A stretch of 21,134 nucleotides of DNA, taken from NCBI GenBank assembly GCA_025352345.1, contig JANXTP010000231.1, positions 1-21,134 on the forward strand, given 5' to 3'. This document shows, in pieces, positions 1 through 7,455 of this stretch (the stretch's first letter is position 1; each line of letters opens with the position of its first letter). Source of the DNA: Burkholderiales bacterium. GTDB taxonomy: Bacteria > Pseudomonadota > Gammaproteobacteria > Burkholderiales > Burkholderiaceae_C. The notes under the pieces are model-generated. The model did not search any database, was not told the origin of the DNA, and saw only the letters and a list, made by a program, of their open reading frames with translations. The translations under genes and the position numbers were made by a program.

Positions 1-1749
1 GGTGCGCTCCATGTCGCGCAGCAGCGCGTTCATCTCGTCGAGCGTGAGCGCCCGGTTGGCGCGCACCGCGCCGTGGCAGGCCATGGTCGACAAAATCTCG
101 TGCTGCGCGCGCTGCACCACGCTGCTGGCCTCGTGCTCGGCCAGTTCGGCCAGCACGCTGCGCGCGAGTTCGATCGCGTCGCCACCAGCCAGCGCCGCGG
201 GCTGTGAGCGGATCGCCAGCACCGAGGGTGACAGCGGCGACACCTCCAGCCCCAGCGTGTGCAAGCTGTCGGCATGCGCTTCGGCGGTGGCGATCTCGGC
301 GGCCGTGGCGGCGAAGGTGGCCGGGATCAGCAACGGCTGCGCCTCGATGCGCGAAGCCGCGAGGTTCGCTTTCAAGCGCTCGTACACCACGCGTTCGTGG
401 GCTGCGTGCATGTCGACGATCACCAGGCCCTGCGCGTTCTCGGCCAGCACGTAGATGCCGGCGATCTGCGCGATGGCCTTGCCGAGCGGCCAGGCGCTGG
501 CGTCGTCGGCGTGAATGGAAGCAACCGGTGCTTGGCCTACGGCAGGCGTGGCGGCAGCTCCCCATGGTGCATCGGGCTCGCGCGCATGAAGCACCGTGGC
601 CTGATGCAGGCTCAGCGCGACCTGTGAGCCGGTCGGCGTGCCGCCGCCGAAACTGCCTCGCGGCCCGGCCCAGCCAGCCACGCTTTGCGGCATGTGGGTT
701 TCCGCGCCGGCCACATCAGGCGTTGCCTGCGCAATCGCCTCGGCAAGTGCCGCCTCCACGGCGCGCCGCACCGCCTGATGCACCTCGCGCGATTCGCGAA
801 AGCGCACCTCGATCTTCGTCGGGTGCACGTTCACATCGACGCGGTCGGGCGCGATGTCGATGAACAGCACATAGGCCGGCTGCCGCCCGCCGTGCAGCAC
901 GTCTTCGTAGGCGCTGCGCACGCCGTGCGCGATCAGCTTGTCGCGCACGAAGCGGCCGTTGACATAGACGTACTGCAGGCCTGCGCGGCTGCGTGCCGAG
1001 GCCGGGGTGCCCGCACGGCCGGTGACGCGCAACACGCCAAGGTCGAGCGACACCGAGCGGCTGTCGGCGATGAAGTCGGCGCCCAGCACGTCGGCCAGCC
1101 GGGCCTCGGCGTCGGCTTGATCGGCAATCCGCCGCCACTGTTGCACCAGCTTGCCTTCGTGCCATACCGCGAAGCTGACATCGGGCCGCGTCAGCGCGTG
1201 TCGGCGCACCGCTTCCACGCAGTGCGCGAGCTCGGTGGCTTCGGTCTTCAGGAACTTGCGGCGCGCCGGGGTGCTGAAAAACAGCTCGCGTACCTCGACG
1301 CTGCTGCCGACGCCGCGCGCTGCGGGTGTGATCTCGCCGGATCGCGCATCGAGCCGGCGCGCCTGCGTGTCGTCAGCGCAGCGGCTGGCAATCGACACCT
1401 CGGCCACCGAGGAGATCGCCGCCAGCGCCTCGCCACGAAAGCCCATCGTGGCCACGTTCTCCAGGTCGCCCAGCGATTCGATCTTGCTGGTGGCGTGGCG
1501 GCGCAGTGCCAGCGGTAACTCGGCCGCCGGCAGACCGTGGCCGTCGTCCTCGACCATCACCGCACGGATGCCGCCGGCGATCAGCTTGACGGTGACCTCG
1601 CGCGCACCCGCGTCGAGCGCGTTGTCGACCAGCTCACGCACGACCGACGCCGGCCGTTCGACCACCTCGCCGGCAGCGATCTGGCTGATCAGCTCATCGG
1701 GCAGTTCCCGGATCGGGCGACGAGGTGTGTGGGGCCCACGGGCGTTCAT
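1..1749 (-). CDS. mutL: DNA mismatch repair protein MutL (C-terminus cut by window edge)
   Basis: MutL is the GHKL-family ATPase that links MutS mismatch recognition to strand removal. The reading frame runs leftward from an ATG at 1749 and is open for 583 codons to base 1. N-terminal ATPase motifs are visible: QIAAGEVVERP near residue 23, DNALDAGA near 42, DDGHG near 68, RHATSKI near 84 and the MutL signature GFRGEALA near 103. In the C-terminal half, D-M-H-A-x2-E-x4-E (residues 446-457, bases 379-414) matches the metal-binding endonuclease motif DQHA(x)2E(x)4E with M for Q. A later ACHGAVRA segment matches the conserved Cys/His region. The frame stops at ...LLRDMERT, so probably only the last 15-20 residues (usual CxHGRP ending) are missing. 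It is divergent from dedA. There is no Shine-Dalgarno site before the ATG; TACAAT lies 6 nt upstream. Confidence 0.96.
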   Translation of the reverse strand, partial: MNARGPHTPRRPIRELPDELISQIAAGEVVERPASVVRELVDNALDAGAREVTVKLIAGGIRAVMVEDDGHGLPAAELPLALRRHATSKIESLGDLENVATMGFRGEALAAISSVAEVSIASRCADDTQARRLDARSGEITPAARGVGSSVEVRELFFSTPARRKFLKTEATELAHCVEAVRRHALTRPDVSFAVWHEGKLVQQWRRIADQADAEARLADVLGADFIADSRSVSLDLGVLRVTGRAGTPASARSRAGLQYVYVNGRFVRDKLIAHGVRSAYEDVLHGGRQPAYVLFIDIAPDRVDVNVHPTKIEVRFRESREVHQAVRRAVEAALAEAIAQATPDVAGAETHMPQSVAGWAGPRGSFGGGTPTGSQVALSLHQATVLHAREPDAPWGAAATPAVGQAPVASIHADDASAWPLGKAIAQIAGIYVLAENAQGLVIVDMHAAHERVVYERLKANLAASRIEAQPLLIPATFAATAAEIATAEAHADSLHTLGLEVSPLSPSVLAIRSQPAALAGGDAIELARSVLAELAEHEASSVVQRAQHEILSTMACHGAVRANRALTLDEMNALLRDMERT

Positions 1750-1755
1750 CGCAGC

Positions 1756-1761
1756 ATTGTA
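1756..1761 (-). promoter_or_regulatory. Candidate -10 element for mutL (leaderless start)
   Basis: Read on the minus strand, TACAAT (5 of 6 matches to TATAAT) is followed by six bases and then the mutL ATG. A -10 at this distance would place the transcript start at or next to the A of the ATG. No good -35 is seen; TTGCCG at 1787-1782 is 20 bp away. Inference from spacing only. Confidence 0.45.
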
Positions 1762-1829
1762 GAAACCGCGGCCTGGCCCGGCGGCAATCGGCGACGGGCG
1801 CGCTGCGCAGGCGGTCGGAGTGCGCCGTC

Positions 1830-1835
1830 CATAAT
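1830..1835 (+). promoter_or_regulatory. Candidate -10 element for the DedA-family gene (leaderless start)
   Basis: CATAAT (5 of 6 matches to TATAAT) ends 8 nt before the ATG at 1844. The bases between (CTTTTCCC) hold no purine-rich Shine-Dalgarno site. No convincing -35 hexamer lies 16-18 bp upstream. The arrangement mirrors the divergent mutL start 94 bp away. Confidence 0.4.
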
Positions 1836-1843
1836 CTTTTCCC

Positions 1844-2497
1844 ATGGAAATCGTCTCGGCGCTGATCGACTTCATCGTGCACGTGGACGTGCACCTCGCG
1901 AACTTCGTGCAGCATTACGGCGCCTGGGTCTACGCGCTGCTGTTCACCATCATCTTCATCGAGACGGGCGTCGTCGTGATGCCCTTCCTGCCGGGCGATT
2001 CGCTGCTGTTCGTCGTCGGCGCGATGTGCGGCGCGGGGCTGATGAATCTGCCGCTGGCGATGGCGTTGCTGGCTGCGGCGGCCATCCTGGGCAACCAGAG
2101 CAATTACGCGATCGGCCACCACTTCGGGCCCAAGGTGTTCCAGTGGGAAAACTCGCGCTTCTTCAACAAGCGTGCGTTCGAGCAGGCGCATGCCTTCTAC
2201 GAAAAATACGGCGGCGTCACCATCGTCGCGGCGCGCTTCATGCCGTTTGTTCGCACCTTCGCACCATTCGTCGCGGGCGTGGCAGAAATGTCGCGGGCCA
2301 AGTTCACCTTCTACGACGTGACCGGTGCGCTGCTGTGGGTGGGCGGTGTGACGACCGCGGGCTACCTGTTTGGCAACGTGCCGTGGGTCAAGGAGCACCT
2401 GGACAAGGTCATCTGGTCGGCGATCCTGATCCCCGGCCTGCTGGTGCTGTGGGGCGGCTGGAAGGCGCGTTTCAAACCCTCGTCGACGTTGACTTGA
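1844..2497 (+). CDS. DedA-family integral membrane protein (YqjA/YghB-like)
   Basis: A 217-residue DedA (SNARE-associated/VTT domain) inner-membrane protein. Family members are implicated in undecaprenyl-phosphate or phospholipid flipping and in membrane-potential homeostasis. The family pattern is clear: a hydrophobic helix from about residue 27, F-I-E-T-G at 38-42, PFLPGDSLLF at 47-56, the amphipathic NQSNYAIG stretch near 84, then RFMPFVRTFAPFVAG at 131-145, and a C-terminal TM at 190-205. Acidic and basic residues known to be essential in E. coli YqjA (E39, D51, R130, R136) have counterparts here at E40, D52, R131 and R137. Length is normal. It ends 6 bp from the convergent hypothetical gene. 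Which lipid it moves cannot be told from sequence. Confidence 0.92.
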   Translation: MEIVSALIDFIVHVDVHLANFVQHYGAWVYALLFTIIFIETGVVVMPFLPGDSLLFVVGAMCGAGLMNLPLAMALLAAAAILGNQSNYAIGHHFGPKVFQWENSRFFNKRAFEQAHAFYEKYGGVTIVAARFMPFVRTFAPFVAGVAEMSRAKFTFYDVTGALLWVGGVTTAGYLFGNVPWVKEHLDKVIWSAILIPGLLVLWGGWKARFKPSSTLT

Positions 2498-2503
2498 CGC
2501 CAT

Positions 2504-3523
2504 TCAGCCGGCGCCTGGCTGCGCGCTGACCGCAGCGCTCGGCGGCAGCCGCCACGTTGGTGCCTCGGAGCGGCGCGGCCGCGGCGGGATCACGAACTCC
2601 GGCAGTTCCTGCAAGCAAAAACTCAGCGCGATCAGCGCAGTCGGCAGGTGGTAAAGCATCAGCCACAGCCCGGGCTTCTCGCCGAAATCGATGCGCGGGA
2701 ACAGCAGCACCGTGACGACGAGGCTCACTGGCGTCAGGATCGGGATCGCGCGGCGCAGTGCCGCCCACCAGCGTGCGCGCAGATGCCGTTCATGAAAGCG
2801 TGCTGGCGGTTCGGCCAGGGCCTGCGACAGGTGGTGCGCAACGCGGTCCGCTGCCTGCTCGGCGAGCCGGGTGCGCCGAGCAGCCCCGCCGCGCAACCGC
2901 AGCTTGCTTTCCCATGCGCCCTTCTTGCGGACCAGGCGCGTCCAGTCCCAGCCGATCACGGCCAGCAGATCGTCGGGCAGGTCGAGTGCGCTGCGGTCGC
3001 TGGCGGGCGCAGGCGCCAGCGTGATGTCAACCGACACGCCGCGCGTTGCGGGCACGCTCAGTGTCAGCGTCAGGTCGTTCAGGTGGATGACTCCGCGGAT
3101 CAGCACCAGCGGCACCGAGGTACGGCCATCGGCTGAGGTGATCGCATCCGATGGCACGGTGTAGCTGCGCGCGATCAGATAGCCCGTGCCAACGACAAAC
3201 TGCTGCTCGGGCGCGACGGCTTCGATGCGCGCGAGCAGCGCTGCGGGCTGCGGGCCGCTGGTCTCCAGCGTGGCCGTCTGACCGTTGGTGGTCGTCAGCG
3301 TTCGGGTCAGGCCGAAATTGCCCGAGCGGTAGCTGTCGAGTTGCAGGGTTTCGTGCAACGCGGGGAAGCCCGCCGAGTTGCCAGCGTGCTTGACCGGCTT
3401 GAACAGCAGGCGGCGGTTCAGCCGATCGCTCGCGGCCAGATCGACCTTTCGGCTGCGCTGGGTGAACGGCTCGACGATGCCGAGGATGTCGTGGTGACTC
3501 AGCGGGCTCGGTGCGGACGCCAT
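2504..3523 (-). CDS. Hypothetical protein with two C-terminal membrane helices
   Basis: A 339-residue protein I cannot assign to a named family. Residues 1-250 are mostly soluble: an N-terminal stretch with basic clusters (RSRKVDL near 23, DRLNRRLLFKP near 33), a beta-rich middle (about 70-170, alternating hydrophobic and Thr-rich strands), and a basic helical part (RLRGGAARRTRLAEQAADRV, about 209-228). Two hydrophobic segments follow at about 258-276 and 285-304, then a Pro/Arg-rich tail. No signal peptide is seen, so the large N-terminal part is probably cytoplasmic. The start at 3523 lies 7 nt after the stop of the FAD-linked dehydrogenase, so the two are probably co-transcribed. There is no clear catalytic motif, and I offer no function. 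Confidence 0.85.
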   Translation of the reverse strand: MASAPSPLSHHDILGIVEPFTQRSRKVDLAASDRLNRRLLFKPVKHAGNSAGFPALHETLQLDSYRSGNFGLTRTLTTTNGQTATLETSGPQPAALLARIEAVAPEQQFVVGTGYLIARSYTVPSDAITSADGRTSVPLVLIRGVIHLNDLTLTLSVPATRGVSVDITLAPAPASDRSALDLPDDLLAVIGWDWTRLVRKKGAWESKLRLRGGAARRTRLAEQAADRVAHHLSQALAEPPARFHERHLRARWWAALRRAIPILTPVSLVVTVLLFPRIDFGEKPGLWLMLYHLPTALIALSFCLQELPEFVIPPRPRRSEAPTWRLPPSAAVSAQPGAG

Positions 3524-3530
3524 CTGCGAC

Positions 3531-4931
3531 TCACAACACGCGGCCGGGGTTCATCGTGCCGCACGGATCGAGCGCGGCCTTGATGGCGCGCATCAGTTGC
3601 AGCGCCACCGGCGACTGGGTCTGCGCCAGCACGTCGCGCCTCAACGCGCCGATGCCGTGTTCGGCAGAGATCGATCCGCCGTGGGCCCGCACCGCGTCGT
3701 ACACCACGGCATTCACGGCCGCCTCATGCTCGCCCAGAAAGTCGACGGCCGACACACCCATCGGGGCCTGCACGTTGTAGTGCAGGTTGCCGTCGCCGAG
3801 GTGGCCGAAATCGACGATGCGGATGCCGGGCCAGGCCGTGCTCAAAACCGCATCCGTGTGCTGCACAAACGCGGCGATGCGCGACACCGGCAGCGCGATA
3901 TCGTGCTTGATGTTCAGCCCCTCTTCGGCCTGCGCGGGCGAGATGCCTTCGCGCAGCCGCCACATGGCTGCCGTCTGTTCCAGGCTCGCGGCCACCGCCG
4001 CATCGCCGATGCAGCCGTCGTGCAGCGCGGCTTCCAGCAGCGACTCGAACGCCGCCTGCGCATGGGCCTCGCTTTCGGTGTCCGACTGTTCAAGCAGCAC
4101 TGTCCACGGCCCGGGCGGCAGCGGCTGCGGCCACTGCGGGAAATGCGTGCGCACCAGGCCCAGCGCGTGCTCGTTCATCACCTCGAAGCCGGTCAGCCCG
4201 GCACCCAGGCGCGTACGCGTCAGGGTCAGCAACCGCACGGCGGCTTCGATCGAGGGCACGGCGGCCATCGCGGTTTTGACGGCGGCGGGCTGCGGGTACA
4301 GCTTCAGCGTTGCGCCGGTGATCACGCCCAGCGTGCCTTCGCTGCCGATGAACAAGTCGCGCAGGTCGTAGCCGGTGTTGTCCTTGCGCAGGCCGCTCAG
4401 GCCATGCCAGATCTCACCTGAGGCGGTGACGACTTCGAGGCCCAGGCACAGCTCGCGCGCGGTGCCGTAGCGCAGCACCTGTGTGCCCCCGGCATTGGTG
4501 GCTAGCGTGCCGCCGATGCTGGCGCTGCCTTCGGCGGCCAGGCTCAGCGGGTAGAGCAGGCCGCAACCGGCCGCAGCCTGGTGCACCTGTTGCAGCACGC
4601 AGCCGGCGTCCACCGTGATCGTCAGGTTGTCGGTGTCAATGGCGCGGATGGTTGCCAGCCGCGACAGGCTGAGCAGCACCTGCGTGCCGCTGCCATCGGG
4701 CACCGAGCCGCCGACCAGGCTGGTGTTGCCACCCTGCGGCACCAGGCTCACGCCATGTCGCACGCAGGCCCGAACGACGGCAGCGACCTGCGCGGTGTCG
4801 GCCGGCCGCACGACGACGAGTGCGCGGCCCCGGTAGCGACGGCGCCAGTCGATTTCCCAGGCCGACAGATCTCCGTCGCTCAGCACCTGGTCGGCACCGA
4901 CAGCTACGCGCAGATCGTCGAGCAGCGTCAT
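3531..4931 (-). CDS. FAD-linked 2-hydroxyacid dehydrogenase (GlcD / D-LDH type)
   Basis: A 466-residue flavoprotein of the FAD_binding_4 / FAD-oxidase C family, which oxidises D-2-hydroxyacids (D-lactate, glycolate or D-2-hydroxyglutarate) and passes electrons to a quinone, cytochrome or other carrier. FAD-binding features: VPQGGNTSLVGGSVP (64-78), GGTLATNAGGTQVLRYG (140-156) and LFIGSEGTLGVIT (193-205). The C-terminal substrate/metal site shows HLGDGNLH (H377, H384) and SAEHGIG (E424, H425). The end ALDPCGTMNPGRVL is the usual family terminus. It has no Fe-S domain and no GlcE/GlcF partner nearby, which favours the single-subunit D-lactate or D-2-hydroxyglutarate type over glycolate oxidase. 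Exact substrate unknown. It lies 31 bp after the DUF2069 gene in the same leftward operon. Confidence 0.93.
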   Translation of the reverse strand: MTLLDDLRVAVGADQVLSDGDLSAWEIDWRRRYRGRALVVVRPADTAQVAAVVRACVRHGVSLVPQGGNTSLVGGSVPDGSGTQVLLSLSRLATIRAIDTDNLTITVDAGCVLQQVHQAAAGCGLLYPLSLAAEGSASIGGTLATNAGGTQVLRYGTARELCLGLEVVTASGEIWHGLSGLRKDNTGYDLRDLFIGSEGTLGVITGATLKLYPQPAAVKTAMAAVPSIEAAVRLLTLTRTRLGAGLTGFEVMNEHALGLVRTHFPQWPQPLPPGPWTVLLEQSDTESEAHAQAAFESLLEAALHDGCIGDAAVAASLEQTAAMWRLREGISPAQAEEGLNIKHDIALPVSRIAAFVQHTDAVLSTAWPGIRIVDFGHLGDGNLHYNVQAPMGVSAVDFLGEHEAAVNAVVYDAVRAHGGSISAEHGIGALRRDVLAQTQSPVALQLMRAIKAALDPCGTMNPGRVL

Positions 4932-4962
4932 GGCGAAGCGCGGTGCTTCGGGCTTTCAGGCG

Positions 4963-5412
4963 TCAGCCGGCAGCGGCATCCGCGGTGGCGGTTGCCAGCG
5001 CATGCGCCCGGTACAGCCGCCAGCGTACATGCACCGCGCAGGCGGTGAACAGCAGCACGCACAGAAGCACCTCGCCGCCAGCCAGCCAGGCACTGATGCC
5101 GCGGTCGCCGGCCGCGCGGATCACGCCTTCAATGAAGTACAACCAGATCATCAGGCTGACCCAGCGATAGGTGTACATGCGGTTCTTCAGCAGCCCAACC
5201 AGCGGCACTGCGAGCGGCAGCACCTTCAGCGCCAGCGTGCGGTTGCCGGTCGGTGCCAGCACCAGCTCCCACGCCAGGCCCAGCACGATCAGGCCAAGCA
5301 GACTGCCCACCGCAACGGCGCGGCTCCAGGCGACCACGGGAGGCATTGCCGATGCGGGCGCATCGATGTCGGCGGGCAAAGGCGCCGCGGGCGGGGTGGT
5401 GGACAGACTCAT
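4963..5412 (-). CDS. DUF2069-family membrane protein
   Basis: A small integral membrane protein, about 149 residues from the start chosen here. Four hydrophobic segments follow an Ala/Pro-rich N-terminus: counted from an upstream ATG at 5424 they lie near 30-52, 64-80, 87-101 and 113-131. The middle NRMYTYRWVSLMIWLYFIEGV stretch is characteristic of the DUF2069 family; function unknown. Three in-frame ATGs compete (5424, 5421, 5412). I chose 5412 because TATGAT, a good -10, covers the two upstream ATGs and lies 7 nt before this one, and no start has a Shine-Dalgarno site. It heads the leftward operon with the FAD dehydrogenase and hypothetical protein. Its start and that of the divergent YihY gene are only about 20 bp apart. 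Confidence 0.85.
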   Translation of the reverse strand: MSLSTTPPAAPLPADIDAPASAMPPVVAWSRAVAVGSLLGLIVLGLAWELVLAPTGNRTLALKVLPLAVPLVGLLKNRMYTYRWVSLMIWLYFIEGVIRAAGDRGISAWLAGGEVLLCVLLFTACAVHVRWRLYRAHALATATADAAAG

Positions 5413-5419
5413 CGATGGC

Positions 5420-5425
5420 ATCATA
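5420..5425 (-). promoter_or_regulatory. Candidate -10 element of the DUF2069 operon
   Basis: On the minus strand, TATGAT (5 of 6 matches to TATAAT) is followed by seven bases and an ATG at 5412. It overlaps the two more distal in-frame ATG codons, which argues against them as starts. The promoter lies inside the tiny gap to the divergent yihY gene, so transcription of the two genes must interfere or be coordinated. Confidence 0.4.
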
Positions 5426-5432
5426 GCCAGCG

Positions 5433-6680
5433 ATGGAGTCCCCCCCGACGCACAAGGCCACGGCTATCGAGACCTGTCGCCAGCAGGCGGCACTCTGGCT
5501 GGTGACGTTGCAGACGTGGCCGTGGATGGACACCGTCCACACGCTGCGCCAGCGCTTTCGCGAAGACCGCCTCGGCCTGACCGCCGGCAGTCTGACCTTT
5601 ACGACGTTGATTTCGCTGGTGCCACTGTTCACCGTGACGCTGGCGGTGTTCTCGGCATTTCCGATGTTCTCGAACTTCCAGGGCGCGCTGGAAAAGTACT
5701 TTCTGCAGGCGCTGGTGCCCGAGGGCATCGCCCGGCCGGTGCTGGGCGCACTGACGCAGTTCGCCGGCAAGGCCAAGCGGTTGGGCACCGTCGGCCTGAT
5801 CGTGCTGGTGGTGACAGCCATCGCGCTGATGCTGACCATCGACCGCACGCTCAACGCCATCTGGCGGGTGCGCACATCGCGGCCGATGGCACAGCGGGTG
5901 CTGGTGTACTGGGCAGCCGCGACGCTCGGGCCGGTGCTGCTGGGCGTCAGCCTGACCGCTACCTCTTATGCGATATCGGCATCGCGCGGCCTCGTCAGCG
6001 GGCTGCCTGGGGGCGTCAGCCTGCTGCTGCAGGTGGCGGAATTCGCCTTGCAGGCGCTCGGCATGGCGGCGCTGTTCCATTACGTGCCGAACACCCGGGT
6101 GCAGTGGCGCCACGCGCTTGCGGGCGGCGTGTTCGTGGCGACCGGATTCGAGCTGGCCAAGCAGGCCTTGGGTTGGTACCTGCATCAGGTGCCGACCTAT
6201 TCGACCATCTACGGCGCCTTTGCGACGGTACCGATCTTCCTGATCTGGATCTACCTGAGCTGGGTCATCGTGCTGCTCGGCGCGGTGATCGCCGCTTATG
6301 CGCCGACGTTGCAGACCCGCGTCGTGCAGCGCGGCCATGTGCCGGGTTACCGCTTCGAACTGGCGGTCGCGGTGCTGCGCCGCCTGGCGCAGGCGCGCCA
6401 GGCCGGCGGACACGGGCTGTCGGCGCAGCAGGTCGCGAAGGCGCTGAACACCGATCCGCTGCAGGTCGAGCCGGTGCTGCATGCGTTGGTCGCCATCGAC
6501 TGGGTTGGCCGCCTCGACGAGCCTGGCGGCTCTCGGCATGTGTTGCTTTGCAACCCGGACACCACCGCCGCGCGCACCCTGCTGGCCGCCACCTTGTTGG
6601 ACCCGTCACCGCAACTGGCCGCGTTCTGGCAGCGGGCGAACTTCGACCGCTTGACGCTGCGCGACCTGATCGCAACCTGA
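5433..6680 (+). CDS. YihY/BrkB-family inner-membrane protein (UPF0761)
   Basis: A 415-residue member of the YihY/virulence factor BrkB family, once mislabelled ribonuclease BN. These are multi-pass inner-membrane proteins of uncertain function. The family hallmark LTAGSLTFTTLISLVPLFTV is at about 49-68. Later hydrophobic segments include TVGLIVLVVTAIALMLTIDRTLN (about 119-141), the TLGPVLLGVSL region, LFHYVPN near 214, and IYGAFATVPIFLIWIYLSWVIVLLGA, the last TM pair. A soluble C-terminal part of roughly 120 residues contains a winged-helix-like stretch (LSAQQVAKALNTDPLQVEPVLHALVAIDWV), usual for the proteobacterial subgroup. The ATG has no clear Shine-Dalgarno site and lies 20 bp from the divergent DUF2069 start. 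Confidence 0.93.
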   Translation: MESPPTHKATAIETCRQQAALWLVTLQTWPWMDTVHTLRQRFREDRLGLTAGSLTFTTLISLVPLFTVTLAVFSAFPMFSNFQGALEKYFLQALVPEGIARPVLGALTQFAGKAKRLGTVGLIVLVVTAIALMLTIDRTLNAIWRVRTSRPMAQRVLVYWAAATLGPVLLGVSLTATSYAISASRGLVSGLPGGVSLLLQVAEFALQALGMAALFHYVPNTRVQWRHALAGGVFVATGFELAKQALGWYLHQVPTYSTIYGAFATVPIFLIWIYLSWVIVLLGAVIAAYAPTLQTRVVQRGHVPGYRFELAVAVLRRLAQARQAGGHGLSAQQVAKALNTDPLQVEPVLHALVAIDWVGRLDEPGGSRHVLLCNPDTTAARTLLAATLLDPSPQLAAFWQRANFDRLTLRDLIAT

Positions 6681-6754
6681 TCACGCGTCGTCACAGGCGG
6701 CCCGGCGCCTCGGCTCAGGCGATTTCGACTATGTCGCCCGGCCCGGTTTGGGTC

Positions 6755-6760
6755 TATATT
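6755..6760 (+). promoter_or_regulatory. Candidate -10 element for the CBS-domain gene
   Basis: TATATT (5 of 6 matches to TATAAT) lies in an AT-rich pocket about 32 bp before the ATG at 6792. No recognisable -35 sits 16-18 bp upstream. An interrupted dyad GGCGA(6718-6722)...TCGCC(6734-6738) occupies that position and might bind a regulator. Weak evidence. Confidence 0.3.
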
Positions 6761-6791
6761 GAATTCCTTCGATTGTGTTGAGGAGACTCCC

Positions 6792-7271
6792 ATGAAAGTC
6801 ACCCATATCCTGAGTGCCAAGGGCAGCACCCTGTACACCGTCAGCTCCGACACACCCTTGTCTCAGGCCCTGCAGACGATGGCAGAGAAGGACATTGGAT
6901 CGCTTGTGGTGATGGATCACGGCGAACTCGTCGGCATGCTGACCTTTCGTGAGGTGATCCAGGCCATCGTGCGCAATGGTGGCGCGGTGGGCTCGCTGAT
7001 CGTGCACTCCGTGATGGACGACAGCCCGCTGACCTGCACACCCGACACCGAGATGGACGAGGTGCGCCGCATGATGCTCGGCCACCATGCGCGTTACATG
7101 CCGGTGATGACGCAGCGCACGCTGATGGGCGTGATCTCGTTCTACGACGTGGCCAAGGCGGTGGTCGATTCGCAGGACTTCGAAAACCGCATGCTGAAGG
7201 CCTACATCCGCGACTGGCCGGCTGACGGCAGTGCGAAGCAAACCGAGGCGTCCAGCCAGTCCACCGGCTGA
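6792..7271 (+). CDS. Two-CBS-domain protein
   Basis: A stand-alone pair of CBS motifs, 159 residues. Such modules bind adenosyl nucleotides (AMP, ATP, SAM or others) and act as energy or redox sensors; the partner here is unknown. CBS1 runs about 7-62 (ending DIGSLVVMDHGELVGMLTFREV) and CBS2 about 72-126 (MDEVRRMMLGHHARYMPVM, then MGVISFYDVAKAVV). A short polar tail follows. I start at ATG 6792 rather than an upstream in-frame start, because GAGGAG at 6780-6785 is a correctly spaced Shine-Dalgarno site and the family starts at this MKV. It is monocistronic, with a hairpin just downstream. Confidence 0.92.
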   Translation: MKVTHILSAKGSTLYTVSSDTPLSQALQTMAEKDIGSLVVMDHGELVGMLTFREVIQAIVRNGGAVGSLIVHSVMDDSPLTCTPDTEMDEVRRMMLGHHARYMPVMTQRTLMGVISFYDVAKAVVDSQDFENRMLKAYIRDWPADGSAKQTEASSQSTG

Positions 7272-7281
7272 GATCGCCGTG

Positions 7282-7302
7282 GGCAGGGCATGCCCCCCTG
7301 CC
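7282..7302 (+). terminator. GC-rich hairpin after the CBS gene
   Basis: GGCAGGG (7282-7288) pairs perfectly with CCCTGCC (7296-7302) around a 7-nt loop, 11 nt after the CBS stop codon. There is no U-tract, so it may stabilise a 3' end or pause polymerase rather than act as a classic intrinsic terminator. The rest of 7303-7455 holds no gene that I can support. Confidence 0.35.
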
Positions 7303-7455
7303 GCCGATGCACCGGGATGGCGCATCGACGGCATGCTTCTCGGTGATGTGTCGCGGCCGGGTCGGCCGGATTGCTATGCTCGGTGGCCTGCCTGACGCTG
7401 TAACGTTGCAGCAAGGCCCACTCCGCCACCCTGCACACCTCGAAAGCCCGTCGCC

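Noticed and set aside
5171..6781. A 536-codon open frame on the plus strand across DUF2069 and yihY
   Set aside because: It spans two real genes in the wrong frame and gives Arg/Gly-rich sequence without domain features.
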